DNA of 64,000 nucleotides from Schistosoma haematobium (Eukaryota; Platyhelminthes; Trematoda; Strigeidida; Schistosomatidae), in NCBI RefSeq assembly GCF_000699445.3, contig NC_067197.1:10484152-10548151 (forward strand), read 5' to 3'. The notes beneath the pieces were generated by a model. The model made no database searches and was not told the DNA's origin. It saw only the letters and a list, made by a program, of their open reading frames with translations. The stretch's first letter is position 1; every line of letters starts with the position of its first letter. This document shows positions 1 through 9,940 of this stretch, piece by piece. The translations under genes were made by a program, and so were the position numbers.

Positions 1-735
1 ATCCGTTAGTAGGGCAAAAATGATAGATTTTATAATGATCAGTGCGATCTGAATTTTTTCTCATCACCAAGTCCTCGTTCATAATATTTGTTGTCTCTAC
101 CGAAGATGGAGGAGGAGAGGGTACAGTTCTGCTGACGATGTTGCGGGGCAGGTAGATAAGTCATCAGTTGATGCGGTCTGGTCCAGGAATGAGACATCGA
201 GTGGAGTGGTCTGGTGAGGCGGCGCTTGGTGTTGCAGTTACTGTCGGCGTGAAAAAGATGTGAGACGTACCAGGTGACGGACAAACATCGGATCCAGATG
301 GCCCGGCAGGTCTGTGCCGCCACGGAGATCAGCGAGCGGGCGGACTTGACATTTCATTTGAGAGCGGTGGGTAGACTGCGACAAAGTAGATAGCTCCTCG
401 ACCAGCAGAACGACTGTAGGAGCGGCCGTTTAAAAGGGAACGAGCGTGATATGTGTTACTTATGTCGACAGGTATGAGTAGTATGTAACAACGACTGGAG
501 GTGGAGTGCCTGCCAGTAGAAGATTGAGAAAACTGAATTGAAGTGGACAGGAAGGGAAACAGAGAGTGACTGGAATAAAGACCGAATTGGAAGAATCGTG
601 AAGCATGTAAAGGACAACTCAAAGAAGATGTGCAAATATTGTATTTAATGTATGATTTTCATATTTTACGAAATCACTGTACATTTTGCATCAAAGATTA
701 GTTGATTATCCTCACCTTAGTTTTCATTCATTACA
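1..735 (+). mobile_element. 3' end of a Ty3/gypsy-like LTR retrotransposon, with polypurine tract and LTR
   Basis: This GC-richer block ends in a purine run (TTAAAAGGGAACGAG, 429-445) that matches the polypurine tract in front of the LTR of the 6472-7253 element. An LTR-like segment follows from TG at 447 to CA near 735, whose last bases resemble the ends of the other LTRs here. Upstream, one forward frame ends in ...GRLRQSR and a stop near 397, consistent with the end of a pol or gag reading frame, but no catalytic motif is visible because the element enters from outside the window. The minus-strand open frames at 39-323 and 329-622 are probably shadows. The family assignment is by similarity within this window. 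Confidence 0.55.
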
Positions 736-777
736 TTACTCATCAGTGTTCAATCCAAACAAATATTTATCTCAAAA

Positions 778-920
778 GGGGTTTTCTGGATATTATAGTA
801 ATTTCAGTGGTTGAGATCATGTGTCAGTTGAAGCTAGACCACCATGGAAAACCTGGATGCGCACTGCTGAGGTGTCCCACAACAGGACGAAACGGCCGTT
901 CAGTGCTTCCAAGTAATAAT
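778..920. mobile_element. Family A hammerhead SINE, collapsed copy with inverted core
   Basis: The left part (about 785-858) is the family A 3' tail in minus orientation. At about 858 the sequence switches to plus orientation and runs into a hammerhead-like segment at 861-906. That segment reads GCACTG, CTGAGGT, GTCC/GGAC, GAAA, CGGCCG, TT, CAGTGC. The last core A of CUGANGA is T and the cleavage triplet is GTT rather than GTC, so this ribozyme is probably weak or dead. The copy ends in an AT-rich tail near 920. Confidence 0.7.
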
Positions 921-2035
921 AATTACCTTTCAAATTCTATTCTGCTCTCAGAAAAAAATTATTCGGTGAATTTGTAATTACACTATCCATAGACAGAATG
1001 AATTCATTACTCATTACTTTTCTAATAAAATTAGGTTAAAACATTTATATTACCCTTTATAGACGATATAAACAAACCGATAAAAACAAAATAAATTTTC
1101 CTAGTCACTGTGTTAATAAATATATTTTGTAGAAAAGATGGATACAGTAGTTATTTCCTTGCCGCCCACCACCAACCTCTTAAGGAGACTACTTCAAGAT
1201 ATATGATATTCTAACACTTGATATACATATTTATATATGATTTATTAACGGAACTAGTGTTTATAATGTATTACTACATGGACTATTCTGTAATACATCG
1301 ACTATTTTGCCTTATATTTATGGCATTTAGTAACAAAAAAGTGATTTGCCAAAGTTGTTGTTTAGCATTTTATCTGAATATTGATAAAAACAATTATTCT
1401 TATTAATGAAATGAGAAACGTGTATTGTATATTGTTGTAATACATCTAAATGGTATACATCTCATATTTTATTTTGAAACCATAGATAAACTGTAATCAG
1501 TGTGATACGTGACACAAAGTTAATCGATTATTTATATTGATTCATTGAACATATATATGGATTACGATAATCTGCTAAAAATTCTGACTGATCAGTCTCG
1601 ATTACAGCCAAACGAGATGGTGTAACAATGATTTCTGTCTAATAGTTCATAAGTTTATTCAGTTTAGTCTTTAGGATTTGCAGGAATTATTCAAATAATT
1701 CATTCTATTGTCCATTATCGTGAGATTTTTTCTTAACTGTAATATTAGTAATTAGATTCATGACGAACTTTTAAACTTGATAATGGCTGATTGAAATAGG
1801 GACTGTTTGAATGTAGCCTAATCTGAAAACATTGTGATAACTCTTCCATTTTCTATTAAATGAAGCTTGTTATGGAATGATATCGAAGAACCAGGAAAAT
1901 GTAATATGATCCAGTATTCTGTTGCCCTACTACTTATGCTTTGAAAACTGAAACCCTGTAATTCCCTATAATGCTTAGAAAAACACACAAAAGGATTGAT
2001 TTAATTCCTAAAATAAATCAAAATGATTTGTAAAG
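921..2035. other. AT-rich non-coding stretch
   Basis: I see no coding frame with protein-like composition, no repeat matching others in the window and no RNA gene. The 62-residue open frame at 1218-1406 is low-complexity, AT-driven and has no recognisable motif. Confidence 0.5.
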
Positions 2036-2708
2036 TGGATGGTATTTAACAGCGATCCAATCACTCTTGGTGGCGAAACTCTGGAAGATGTAGAGTCCTT
2101 CACATACCTAGGAAGCATCATCGATGAACAAGGAGGTTCAGAGGCAGACGTAAAGGCGAGGATCGGCAAAGCAAGGGTCGCCTTCCTACAATTGAAGAAC
2201 ATATGGAACCCAAAACAACTTTCAACCAATATCAAAGTCACAATCTTCAATACGAACGTCAAGGCAGTTCTACTGTATGGAGCTGAAACTTGGAGAACTA
2301 ATACAACCATCATCAAAAAGTTACAAGTATTTATAAATAGTGGTCTACGCAAGATACTCAGCATCTATTGGCCGGATACCATCAGTAAAAGCCTTCTGTA
2401 GGAGAGAACAAACCAGCTTCCAGCTGAAGAAGAAATTAGGAAAAGACAATGGAAATTGATAGGACATACATTATGGAAATCATCAAACTACATCACGAGG
2501 CATGCTCTAACTTGGAATTCTGAAGGGAAGCGAGAAAGAGAAAGGCCAAAGAACACAATATGTCGGGAAATATAATCAGATATGAAAAGGATGAATTACA
2601 ACTGGAAAGAGCTGGAAAGTATTGCCCAGGACAGGGTTGGATGGAGAATGCTGGTGAGCGGCCTATGCTCTTTCACGAGGGGTAACAGGCGTAAGTAAGT
2701 AAGTAAGA
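2036..2708 (+). mobile_element. RTE-clade non-LTR retrotransposon, 5'-truncated 3' end
   Basis: The segment aligns by eye with the last roughly 660 bp of the near-intact RTE at 30775-33989, covering the region after the FADD motif to the 3' end. It keeps the (GTAA/TAAG)n tail at 2694-2708. The open frame 2039-2401 translates the post-RT region ([26 protein letters not shown]). A stop at 2399-2401 replaces a tryptophan codon present in the full copy (TGG to TAG), and later positions are also decayed. It is a dead-on-arrival copy typical of target-primed reverse transcription. Confidence 0.9.
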
Positions 2709-3612
2709 TTAATCATTCATTAAGTGAACAAATATTTACACTGTCCTACAATTACGCATCTCTAATCAACAAATATAATTAACTATGCCATATAATTGCT
2801 CCTTAAGATGTGATTACGTGTCGCAAACGACTGAAAAAACAATCAGGTTTTTCATGTCATTCGTACTGTAATAGACTAAACCATTAGTCATTATGTTATG
2901 TAGGTAACAAACTCAAAAATTGTTTATCCATTTATGTGACTCAGATTTTTATCAAATCTCTTGAGAATTTTATAATATGTATGAGTGTATATCATTAAAT
3001 CCTTCTTGTGAGCAGTTTATTTCATCTTCATTCAGAAGTAGTCATTTTAATAACAGACACAGTGAATCACATTGAAAAGAGTACACAATAAAGTTTTTAA
3101 GGTTAGAGAATCATTTTAACAAGGTAATTGAAGAAACATTTTTGGAAATGATTGATTATGGTGAAATATCATAACAAAATCTGCGGTAACAGGATTTTAG
3201 TAAAATGTTCTTGAGTAAAACCTGGATCAAGTTAAAGCATAACACACTAATGGTTCAAACTTTAGCAGTTTTAAATATCCAAGTATTGTTTTGCAATATA
3301 TGTTTTCATACTCTATTCATTAAATGTTGAAGACGTTAACCTTTCTACTTTTGAGTACTACCATGTGTTTTTTTACATAGTTATGGATGACAAAATACTT
3401 TTTCAACATAGATCATTTTCTAATTCTATCATTCAGTTATACGTCAAGTTCACTTTCATATTTTCGTTATGGGTTTAAACACTAAAAAAAAGTAATTACG
3501 ATATTAACATGACTACCATAATATTGTTACTGTAATATGATTATTTGTTTAAAAGTTTGATTAAACATTACCGATATGTGGTAATAGCTCATTTAGACAA
3601 TGGTATACAGTA
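2709..3612. other. AT-rich spacer between two RTE fragments
   Basis: No gene, repeat family or structured element is visible to me in this interval. Confidence 0.45.
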
Positions 3613-5797
3613 GCTTCAGATCACTACCACTTAGTGTTTGCCTTGGTTAAACTAAATCTAAAGAAGCACTGGACAACGAGACAAACAGAATTACAAAGGT
3701 TCAATACAGTCTTCCTTCGAGATACTGATGAACTCAATCAATTCAAGCTAGCTCTCAACAACGAGGTTCAAATCTTACAAGATCTACTAAAAGAAGAGGA
3801 AACTACTATGGAGGACAACTGGAAAGGGATGAAATCAGGATCACCTTCTACGTTTCAGAAAGCAATGGGCCTCATGAAACAACATCATAAGGAATGGATC
3901 TCTGTCGAAACCCTAGAAAAGATTCAAGAAAGGAAGAACACGAAGACAGCAATTATTAACACCCGAACAAGAACGGAAAACGTCAAGGTTCAAGCTGAGT
4001 ACACAGAAGCAAACGAACAAGTGAAGAGGAGCATCAGAACTGAAAATCAGAAATATGTGGAAGACCTAACAACGACAGCGGAAAAGCTGCAAGATAAGGA
4101 AATATACAACAACTATTTGATATAACGAAGAAATTAGCAGGAAAGTGTAGTAAACCGGATAGACCGATCAGTAATAAAGAAGGCCAACCAATCACTGAGA
4201 TTTAAGAACAGAGGAACAAATGGGTAGAACACTTTGAGTAACTCTTGAGTAGACCAACTCAACTGAACCCAGTGGACATCGAAGCAACACGCACAGACGT
4301 TCCTATAGATGTCACTCCATCAACGATCGAACAAATCAAAATGGTCATCAGATAAATCAACAATAGGAAGGCAGCAGGACATGACAATATACCAGCCGAG
4401 GCAATGAAGTCAAATAAAAAAGTAACTGCAAGTATGTTTTATGTTTTATTCAGGAACGTTTAGGAGTGTCGATGAACTGAAAAAACGACATCTCATCAAG
4501 ATACCCAAGAAGGAGATCTGAGCTACTGTGAGAACTGTAGAGACATCACACTACTAACAGTACCTGGAAGGAGTCTCAAGAGTGTTGATGAGCCGGATGA
4601 AAGATTCAGTAGACACTTGGTCTTGAGGTCAACAGGTTGGATTGCGTGAAGACTAGTCTTGCGCAGAACAAATCGCAACACTATGGATTATCGTTGAACA
4701 ATTAATCGAATGGAACTCGTCACTATACATCAACTTCCTTGACTGTGGGAAAGCATGTGATAGTGTGAAGAGGAGAACATTATGAACTCTTCTTCAACGC
4801 TATGGTGTAACTGAGAAGATCTTAAACATCATACAGAATTCATACGACGGACTACAGTGTAAAGTCGTGCATGGATGAAGGTTGATAGTTGCATTCCAAG
4901 TGATGACCTGTACCATACATGGCTGCTAACTCCCACTTTTTTTCTTTTTTTTCTGCTTGTTGACTGGATTATGAAGACCTAGACATCTGACTGGAAGCAC
5001 AAAATAAAATGGATAGCTTGGATGCAACTAGACGAGTTGGACCTCGCAGATTTCCTAGCTCTTCTATCCCATACACACTAAAAAATACAGCTGAAGACAA
5101 CTAGTGCAGCAGTAGCCTTTGCATCAATAGGCCTCAACATACACACAAAACCAAGCAACATGGATAGAACTAACTAAATCACTTTGATGGAGAGGTATTG
5201 AATGGAGTGGTAATTTTGTGTATCTGGGCAGCATCACCGATGAGTAAGCAGGATCCTATACAAACGTAAAGGCGAGGATTAGCAAAGTAAGGACAGCATT
5301 CTTACGGTTGAAGAACATACGGAACTCAAAACAACTGTCAACCAATTCCAAAGTGAGAATCCTCAATACGAACGTCATGATAGTTGTACTGTACGAAACT
5401 GAAACTTGGAGAACTAATACAACCATCATCAAAAGTTACAAATATTTGTTAACAGTTGTTTATACAAGTTACTCAATGTCCGATGGCCGGATACCATCAG
5501 CAATAAACCAACTTCCATTTGAAGAGGAAATTAAGAAAAGACGTTGAAAGTGGATAGGCTACACATTGAGGAAATCACCGAATAGCATCACGATGCAAGC
5601 TCTAACTTGTTATCCTGAAGGGAAACGGAGAACAGGTAAGCCAAAGAACACACTTTATCTGGATTTGGAAGGCGACATGAAAAGAATGAATAGCAACGGA
5701 AAAGACCTGGAAAGGATTGTCTAGGACAGAGTTGGATAAAGAATACTAGTGGTCAGTCTATGCTCCTCAATGAGGAGTAACAGGCGTATATAAGTAA
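3613..5797 (+). mobile_element. RTE-clade retrotransposon, old degenerate copy lacking the endonuclease
   Basis: It begins at the SDHH-equivalent at the end of the endonuclease domain (TCAGATCACTACCAC near 3617) and runs to a short GTAAGTAA tail at 5791-5797. The pre-RT linker is still open at 3634-4125, with [12 protein letters not shown] as a landmark. The RT domain (about 4370-5060) is broken by many stops and frameshifts, and the post-RT part is partly open at 5308-5547. Divergence from the 30.8-kb copy is clearly greater than for the 2.0-kb fragment, so this is an older insertion. Confidence 0.9.
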
Positions 5798-6471
5798 GTA
5801 ATTATCTGTTGAAAAATTTTAGCTTTGTAAAACCTACCAGTTATATCCTTTTTACATTCACACTAATTGATAAAGTAACTTCGGATAATCTAGAAATGAA
5901 CCAGAAACAAACAATGAAAATCTATTCAAAAAACTTACGGTCAAATGATCATTCTTTAAATGTTTCATTCATATTAAGCATTAACTAACTAACTAACGAT
6001 TTAAATGGAAGACCAACTTATTCACTTTATTTTTCTATCATTTAAATATAAAGTAGAAAAATAACAAACAATTTAATTCATTTCTAAGGTCATTCAACAA
6101 CATACATTAGGATACTCATATAAATATAAACTTATATCATTCTTGCAAAAAATTTCTCTATTTAAGATGAACTCCAGTTTCTCTTTTTTTAAAAAAATTG
6201 ACCTGAAAAATTATAATTACACTCGTAAAACTTTAATTTTTTTGTTTTTGGAAGAAAAAAAAGAACGAATGTGCTAGAAAAGGGGAAAAAAGACCTTGAA
6301 TAAAATCTTTCATCAATAATTTTTTTTTCTATTTTTTTTAATAAAGTGAAATAGTCATAGAAGAAAACTGTTTATTATTTCGTTGAAAAACTTAATTGTA
6401 TCATCTCTTATTTGTTAATGAAATACTTTAACTGGTAAAATAAACCCCTATTAGTTCTAATGGATATATAT
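5798..6471. other. AT-rich non-coding stretch with A/T homopolymer runs
   Basis: Poly-A and poly-T runs are concentrated at 6180-6350. No gene or known repeat is recognised. Confidence 0.45.
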
Positions 6472-7253
6472 TGTAGTGAAGGAGAACACAGGTGAGGACA
6501 ACCGAATTATATTTAGCACAACATTACAGAGTTACTCGGTAAAATAGAACAACTATAATATAATACCTAATTTTCAAAATGTTCAATAATTGTCTCGGAC
6601 TTCATTGTTCTTGCATTTCTATACTAATTGCTTTCTATTCACGTTCTTCCTTTCTTGATCTTCCCAATCTTCTGCTGTCAGACATTACATTCCTGACTCG
6701 CGTTATATACTAATTATGTTAATATAAGTAGCATGCACTACACTCGTTCCCCTTTTAATAAGGTGTCTTCGTAGTCTTTCTGATCGCTGTACAGCTGTCC
6801 TCTTTGGTGCTGTTCGTGAGTTACATTCATAATGATTTTGAAACTATCTCTGCAGTTGACTAGCATTTTCGCGCTTCTGCTTGTCTTCTCTCCGGATCGT
6901 GTAAACCGAGTCACGTCTCTCAGTGATAATGTACGGTCCTTCCCACTTTGGGATCAGCTTTCCCACCCTAATCCCCGTTCTATGTTACTTTCTGTTCTCT
7001 ACACATTATTAGGTCCCCCACTGCAAAAGGTTTCCACGTTCTCCTTTGTTGTTGTGCCCTCTTTATATCTGATATTTGTTTCTTTTCCACGTTCCTTACT
7101 GCCTCCCTCCTTTCTTTTCTCAACCTTGTTGTCGTCCACTCCTGTTGTTGTGGCCAGGCCTTATTATGCATTGGTAGTCGTGACTTTCAGCTATTGATGA
7201 TCAAGAAAGGTGACTTCTTGGTTGTTCCTTGTTTGGAGGAACGATGCACCACA
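6472..7253 (-). mobile_element. Ty3/gypsy LTR retrotransposon remnant: integrase C-terminus plus 3' LTR
   Basis: Read on the minus strand, the element starts at TGTGGTGCAT (7253), which is a stub of a 5' LTR. It passes into pol sequence, then a polypurine tract (AAAAGGGGAACGAG near 6755) and a 3' LTR from TGTAGTGCATGC (6742) to TTCACTACA (6472), 271 bp with TG...CA ends. The pol part encodes an integrase C-terminal segment. FAVGDLIMCRE (about 6990-7025) is followed, in a shifted frame, by KLIPKWEGPYII (about 6925-6961), the GPY/F motif of gypsy integrases, with a stop at 6844-6846. The flanks are AT/TA repeats, so the target-site duplication cannot be judged. Almost all of the internal region is missing. 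Confidence 0.8.
6844..7171 (-). pseudogene. Gypsy integrase C-terminal fragment (frameshifted)
   Basis: This is the coding remnant inside the LTR element. The first part is in one frame (KPFAVGDLIMCREQKVT, ending at 6980). The GPY/F part (KLIPKWEGPYII, then a charged tail to a TAG at 6844) is in another, so at least one indel lies at about 6965-7000. The DD35E catalytic core and the reverse transcriptase are absent. In gypsy elements the GPY/F module lies after the integrase core and contributes to DNA binding. Here it serves only as a family marker. Confidence 0.75.
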
Positions 7254-8670
7254 ATATATACATATATATATGAGAAGAGAATAATTTTAAATTGAGAAAT
7301 ATAATATATTCTGAGATGATGGAGAAGATTTATAGCTCATCTGGATGATTTTGATGGAGTTTATACTGATGATTTCATTCAGGAGAATGATGAAATCTCC
7401 ACAACTAAACCATTCAGCTTAAAGAATAAAATTTCATTAAAAACAATACATTCTTATCATGTTTTTTTAAATACGAAAAGTTTAATGAAAATATCATGAG
7501 AATAAAGAATTCATTACTCTTTAATCATAAATTAGAGGCCTATTTGAATATCTGGGCTATCTGTAGATATTTTAATAAATTAGTTGATTTTTGCTTGTTT
7601 TAATATATCATTATGTTTATTAATTGCTCAACCGATTAAGATACGTTTATGAACAATGTTTACTGCTTTTTGCTATACAAGTTGCATAAAAATGTCCAGT
7701 CAGAGACATTATGGTTGCTGGCAATATACAGTGAAAAGAATGTACATTATTTAAATATTGATTCCTGGATAGCTTACTTCTAGCTGGCGACCACTCAGTA
7801 TTTGTCGTCAGGATTGACTAAGAATTAAGAAACGGAAACTTGTTAAAATATTTTGTGCTGAGAATTCTATATTGTACCAAAAATATAATATTGAATAAAT
7901 GTTAGGTTTGAAGCGGTTACGAGTTCACTTAGACTGCGAACGGAACAAAAACTTGTGACCAAAGACCAATAAACTAGCCTATCTATTGAGTCCCATCCCC
8001 GCTAACTAGAGAGAGAAGTCGAAGTCCGAACGGGGAAGTATATTACGCAAAAAGCCAGAAAACGAGCAATAACAACGGACACAAATCAAAACGTATATAT
8101 ACAGCACAAAACCGTCCTTAGGGAGAAATAAAAAATAGCATACTAAAAGATACAACGGACCAATAGCATTTAAGATTCTCCCAAGTGGGAAATACGACAT
8201 GAAGATGAAATGAGTGCTTTTGACGTGAAAACAAAGAAATTCAAATTTTATAAATAAAATTACAAAATTAGGTTTTTTTTCCAAGTGAGTTCTGGGGATC
8301 TAACCTTTCTGTCTAAAGATTGTAATAAAAAAGTTAGTTTACTTCACTTTCAAAACATTATTCATATAATTAAAACTAGATATAATGTGTGTTGATTAAA
8401 GCGGTTTGTATCACTATCCAACGTCAACGACAATAAAAATGTCTCATTACCATAGATGGTTATGATAATTTTAATCGGTAAAAGGTATCAATATTTTATG
8501 ATCAGGTTATGATCTATAAATTTACAAAGTGCATGAACTCATTTTTAAATTGTCTCAGAATTACGGTTATATTTATTTAATGTATCCTTAATAATGTAAA
8601 TTTTAGTACAGAAATCCAAATTTATCATCTGAAATATCATAAGCAACATACTGTCAATTAGAAAAAACAG
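7254..8670. other. Non-coding stretch with one low-copy repeat fragment
   Basis: An (AT)n run follows the LTR element at 7254-7272. At about 7317-7420 there is a fragment of a repeat that recurs near 27.72 and 51.47 kb (shared words include GGAGAAGAT and GATGATTTTGAT). The block at 7930-8290 is less AT-rich than its surroundings and may be an old repeat I cannot name. No host exon is recognised. Confidence 0.4.
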
Positions 8671-8950
8671 ATTAGTGAACAAGAACACCAGTGAGGAACA
8701 ATCGAATGTATTTAACACATAATTACAGGACTTGTTAATAAAATCTAACAATCATATAGTAAATGCTTAATTTGCAAAATGTCCATCAATTTCCTCATAA
8801 TGACTCAGACTTCATTATTCTTGCATTTTCATACAAATTGCATTCTGTTTCTATTCTTTACTGTTTGATCTTCATGTCTCTCTGCTGCCAGATCTGTTCA
8901 CGACTAACATGATATACTACTTACGTCAATATAAGTATCACACACCACAA
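8671..8950 (-). mobile_element. Solo LTR of the gypsy-like family, degenerate
   Basis: On the plus strand it runs from about TTAGTGAACAAGAACACC to CACACACCACA. This is the reverse complement of an LTR starting TGTGGTGTG and ending near TTCACTAA. Order and spacing of shared blocks match the LTRs at 6472-6742 and 34259-34539. No internal region is attached on the 5' side. Confidence 0.7.
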
Positions 8951-9187
8951 CAGTACTATTCTGGTATGTACTACTCGTACGACCAGATAAAAATAGTATA
9001 TGTCAAGAATTGAATGTAGGATTCTAACGGACAGGAGAGGAATATGGTAAAAAGAGAGAGAAAAATAGAAAACACTCAGAATAAGAACAGGAATGGAAGA
9101 AAGATAAGTTGGTAAGAAGCAATTTAAAGAAGATTGGCAAATGGTGTATTGCGTGATTTTGAGTATTAGATGGTTTTCTACTAAATG
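8951..9187 (+). mobile_element. LTR-like fragment similar to the LTR at 447-735
   Basis: The blocks around GGACAGGA (9031) and AAAGAAGATTGGCAAATGG (9126) match the first LTR of the window in order and orientation. The segment abuts the minus-strand solo LTR directly, so the two may form one rearranged or nested insertion. Divergence is high and the ends are uncertain. Confidence 0.5.
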
Positions 9188-9489
9188 CCTCCTTAATTAA
9201 ACCACTAGAATGTTAAGACGAAAAGTAACTCATTTGATTACTATTAAATTTTAAGGCATGGTACATCTGAACAACAAATCAACTTTGACATAAATGGAAC
9301 AATCATCCAGTTCTCACTAGTTTCCAATAGTTTTCCAATTGATGTCAATCTTTGATAAAAAAACCCATTTGGGATTCATCTTCGTCAAAATTTGATATTA
9401 GTGTTTTGAGTTTTTAAATTTTTAATACTCAAGATTACAATCAACATTTATCTTCCGAACTTGGTTTGTTCTATTGTAGGTCATGCCAT

Positions 9490-9515
9490 ATTATTATTAT
9501 TATTATTATTATTAA
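9490..9515. repeat. (ATT)n microsatellite
   Basis: An uninterrupted run of TTA/ATT triplets, about 40 bp upstream of the acceptor at 9551-9553. Confidence 0.95.
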
Positions 9516-9553
9516 TATCATTATTTTGTTCTTCACTTCCAATAAATTTTTAG

Positions 9554-9940
9554 ACTCAAAAAGGGACAAGCCAAATTTCAGACTGTGGTAAACATTATGA
9601 AGATCATAGTAAACAATTGTCTAGATATATGATGTATATTGGTAAGAAACTAATCAGCTGGTTTAGCCAAACAAGTACCAACAATGAAGTTTTTAATCAT
9701 AATGATATAAACGAAAATTCAATGAATTATCATTCCGACAACAAAATTTTATATGAAGATTCTATCAGTCAAATTGAACATGAAATGTACAATATTAATA
9801 GTAATAATAAATCTACACTCCAATGGACATCGAATGGTGTAAATATTCAAATACCTACTATAGAACAAGAAACATGGAATCATTTGGAACGTACCAGTTG
9901 GTTACCTTATTTAGATACAGTTGATGATTATCTAAGAAAG
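9554..9940 (+). CDS. Exon 1 (visible) of the membrane-protein gene
   Basis: Acceptor TTTTTAG at 9547-9553 and donor AAG|GTAAAT at 9940/9941. The exon is 129 codons, phase 0 at both ends. It is hydrophilic and Asn/Ser-rich ([14 protein letters not shown]), then more ordered at its 3' end ([22 protein letters not shown]). There is no signal peptide and no in-frame ATG in a start context, so it is read as an internal exon rather than the first. The open frame continues past the donor to a stop at 10021, but composition drops to AT-driven there. Confidence 0.75.

Noticed and set aside
39..622. Two adjacent minus-strand open frames (94 and 97 residues)
   Set aside because: They lie in the gypsy-like 3' end and LTR whose sense strand is plus; composition and position indicate shadow frames.
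6832..7197. Plus-strand open frame of 121 residues, hydrophobic
   Set aside because: Antisense shadow of the gypsy integrase fragment, which has recognisable motifs on the minus strand.
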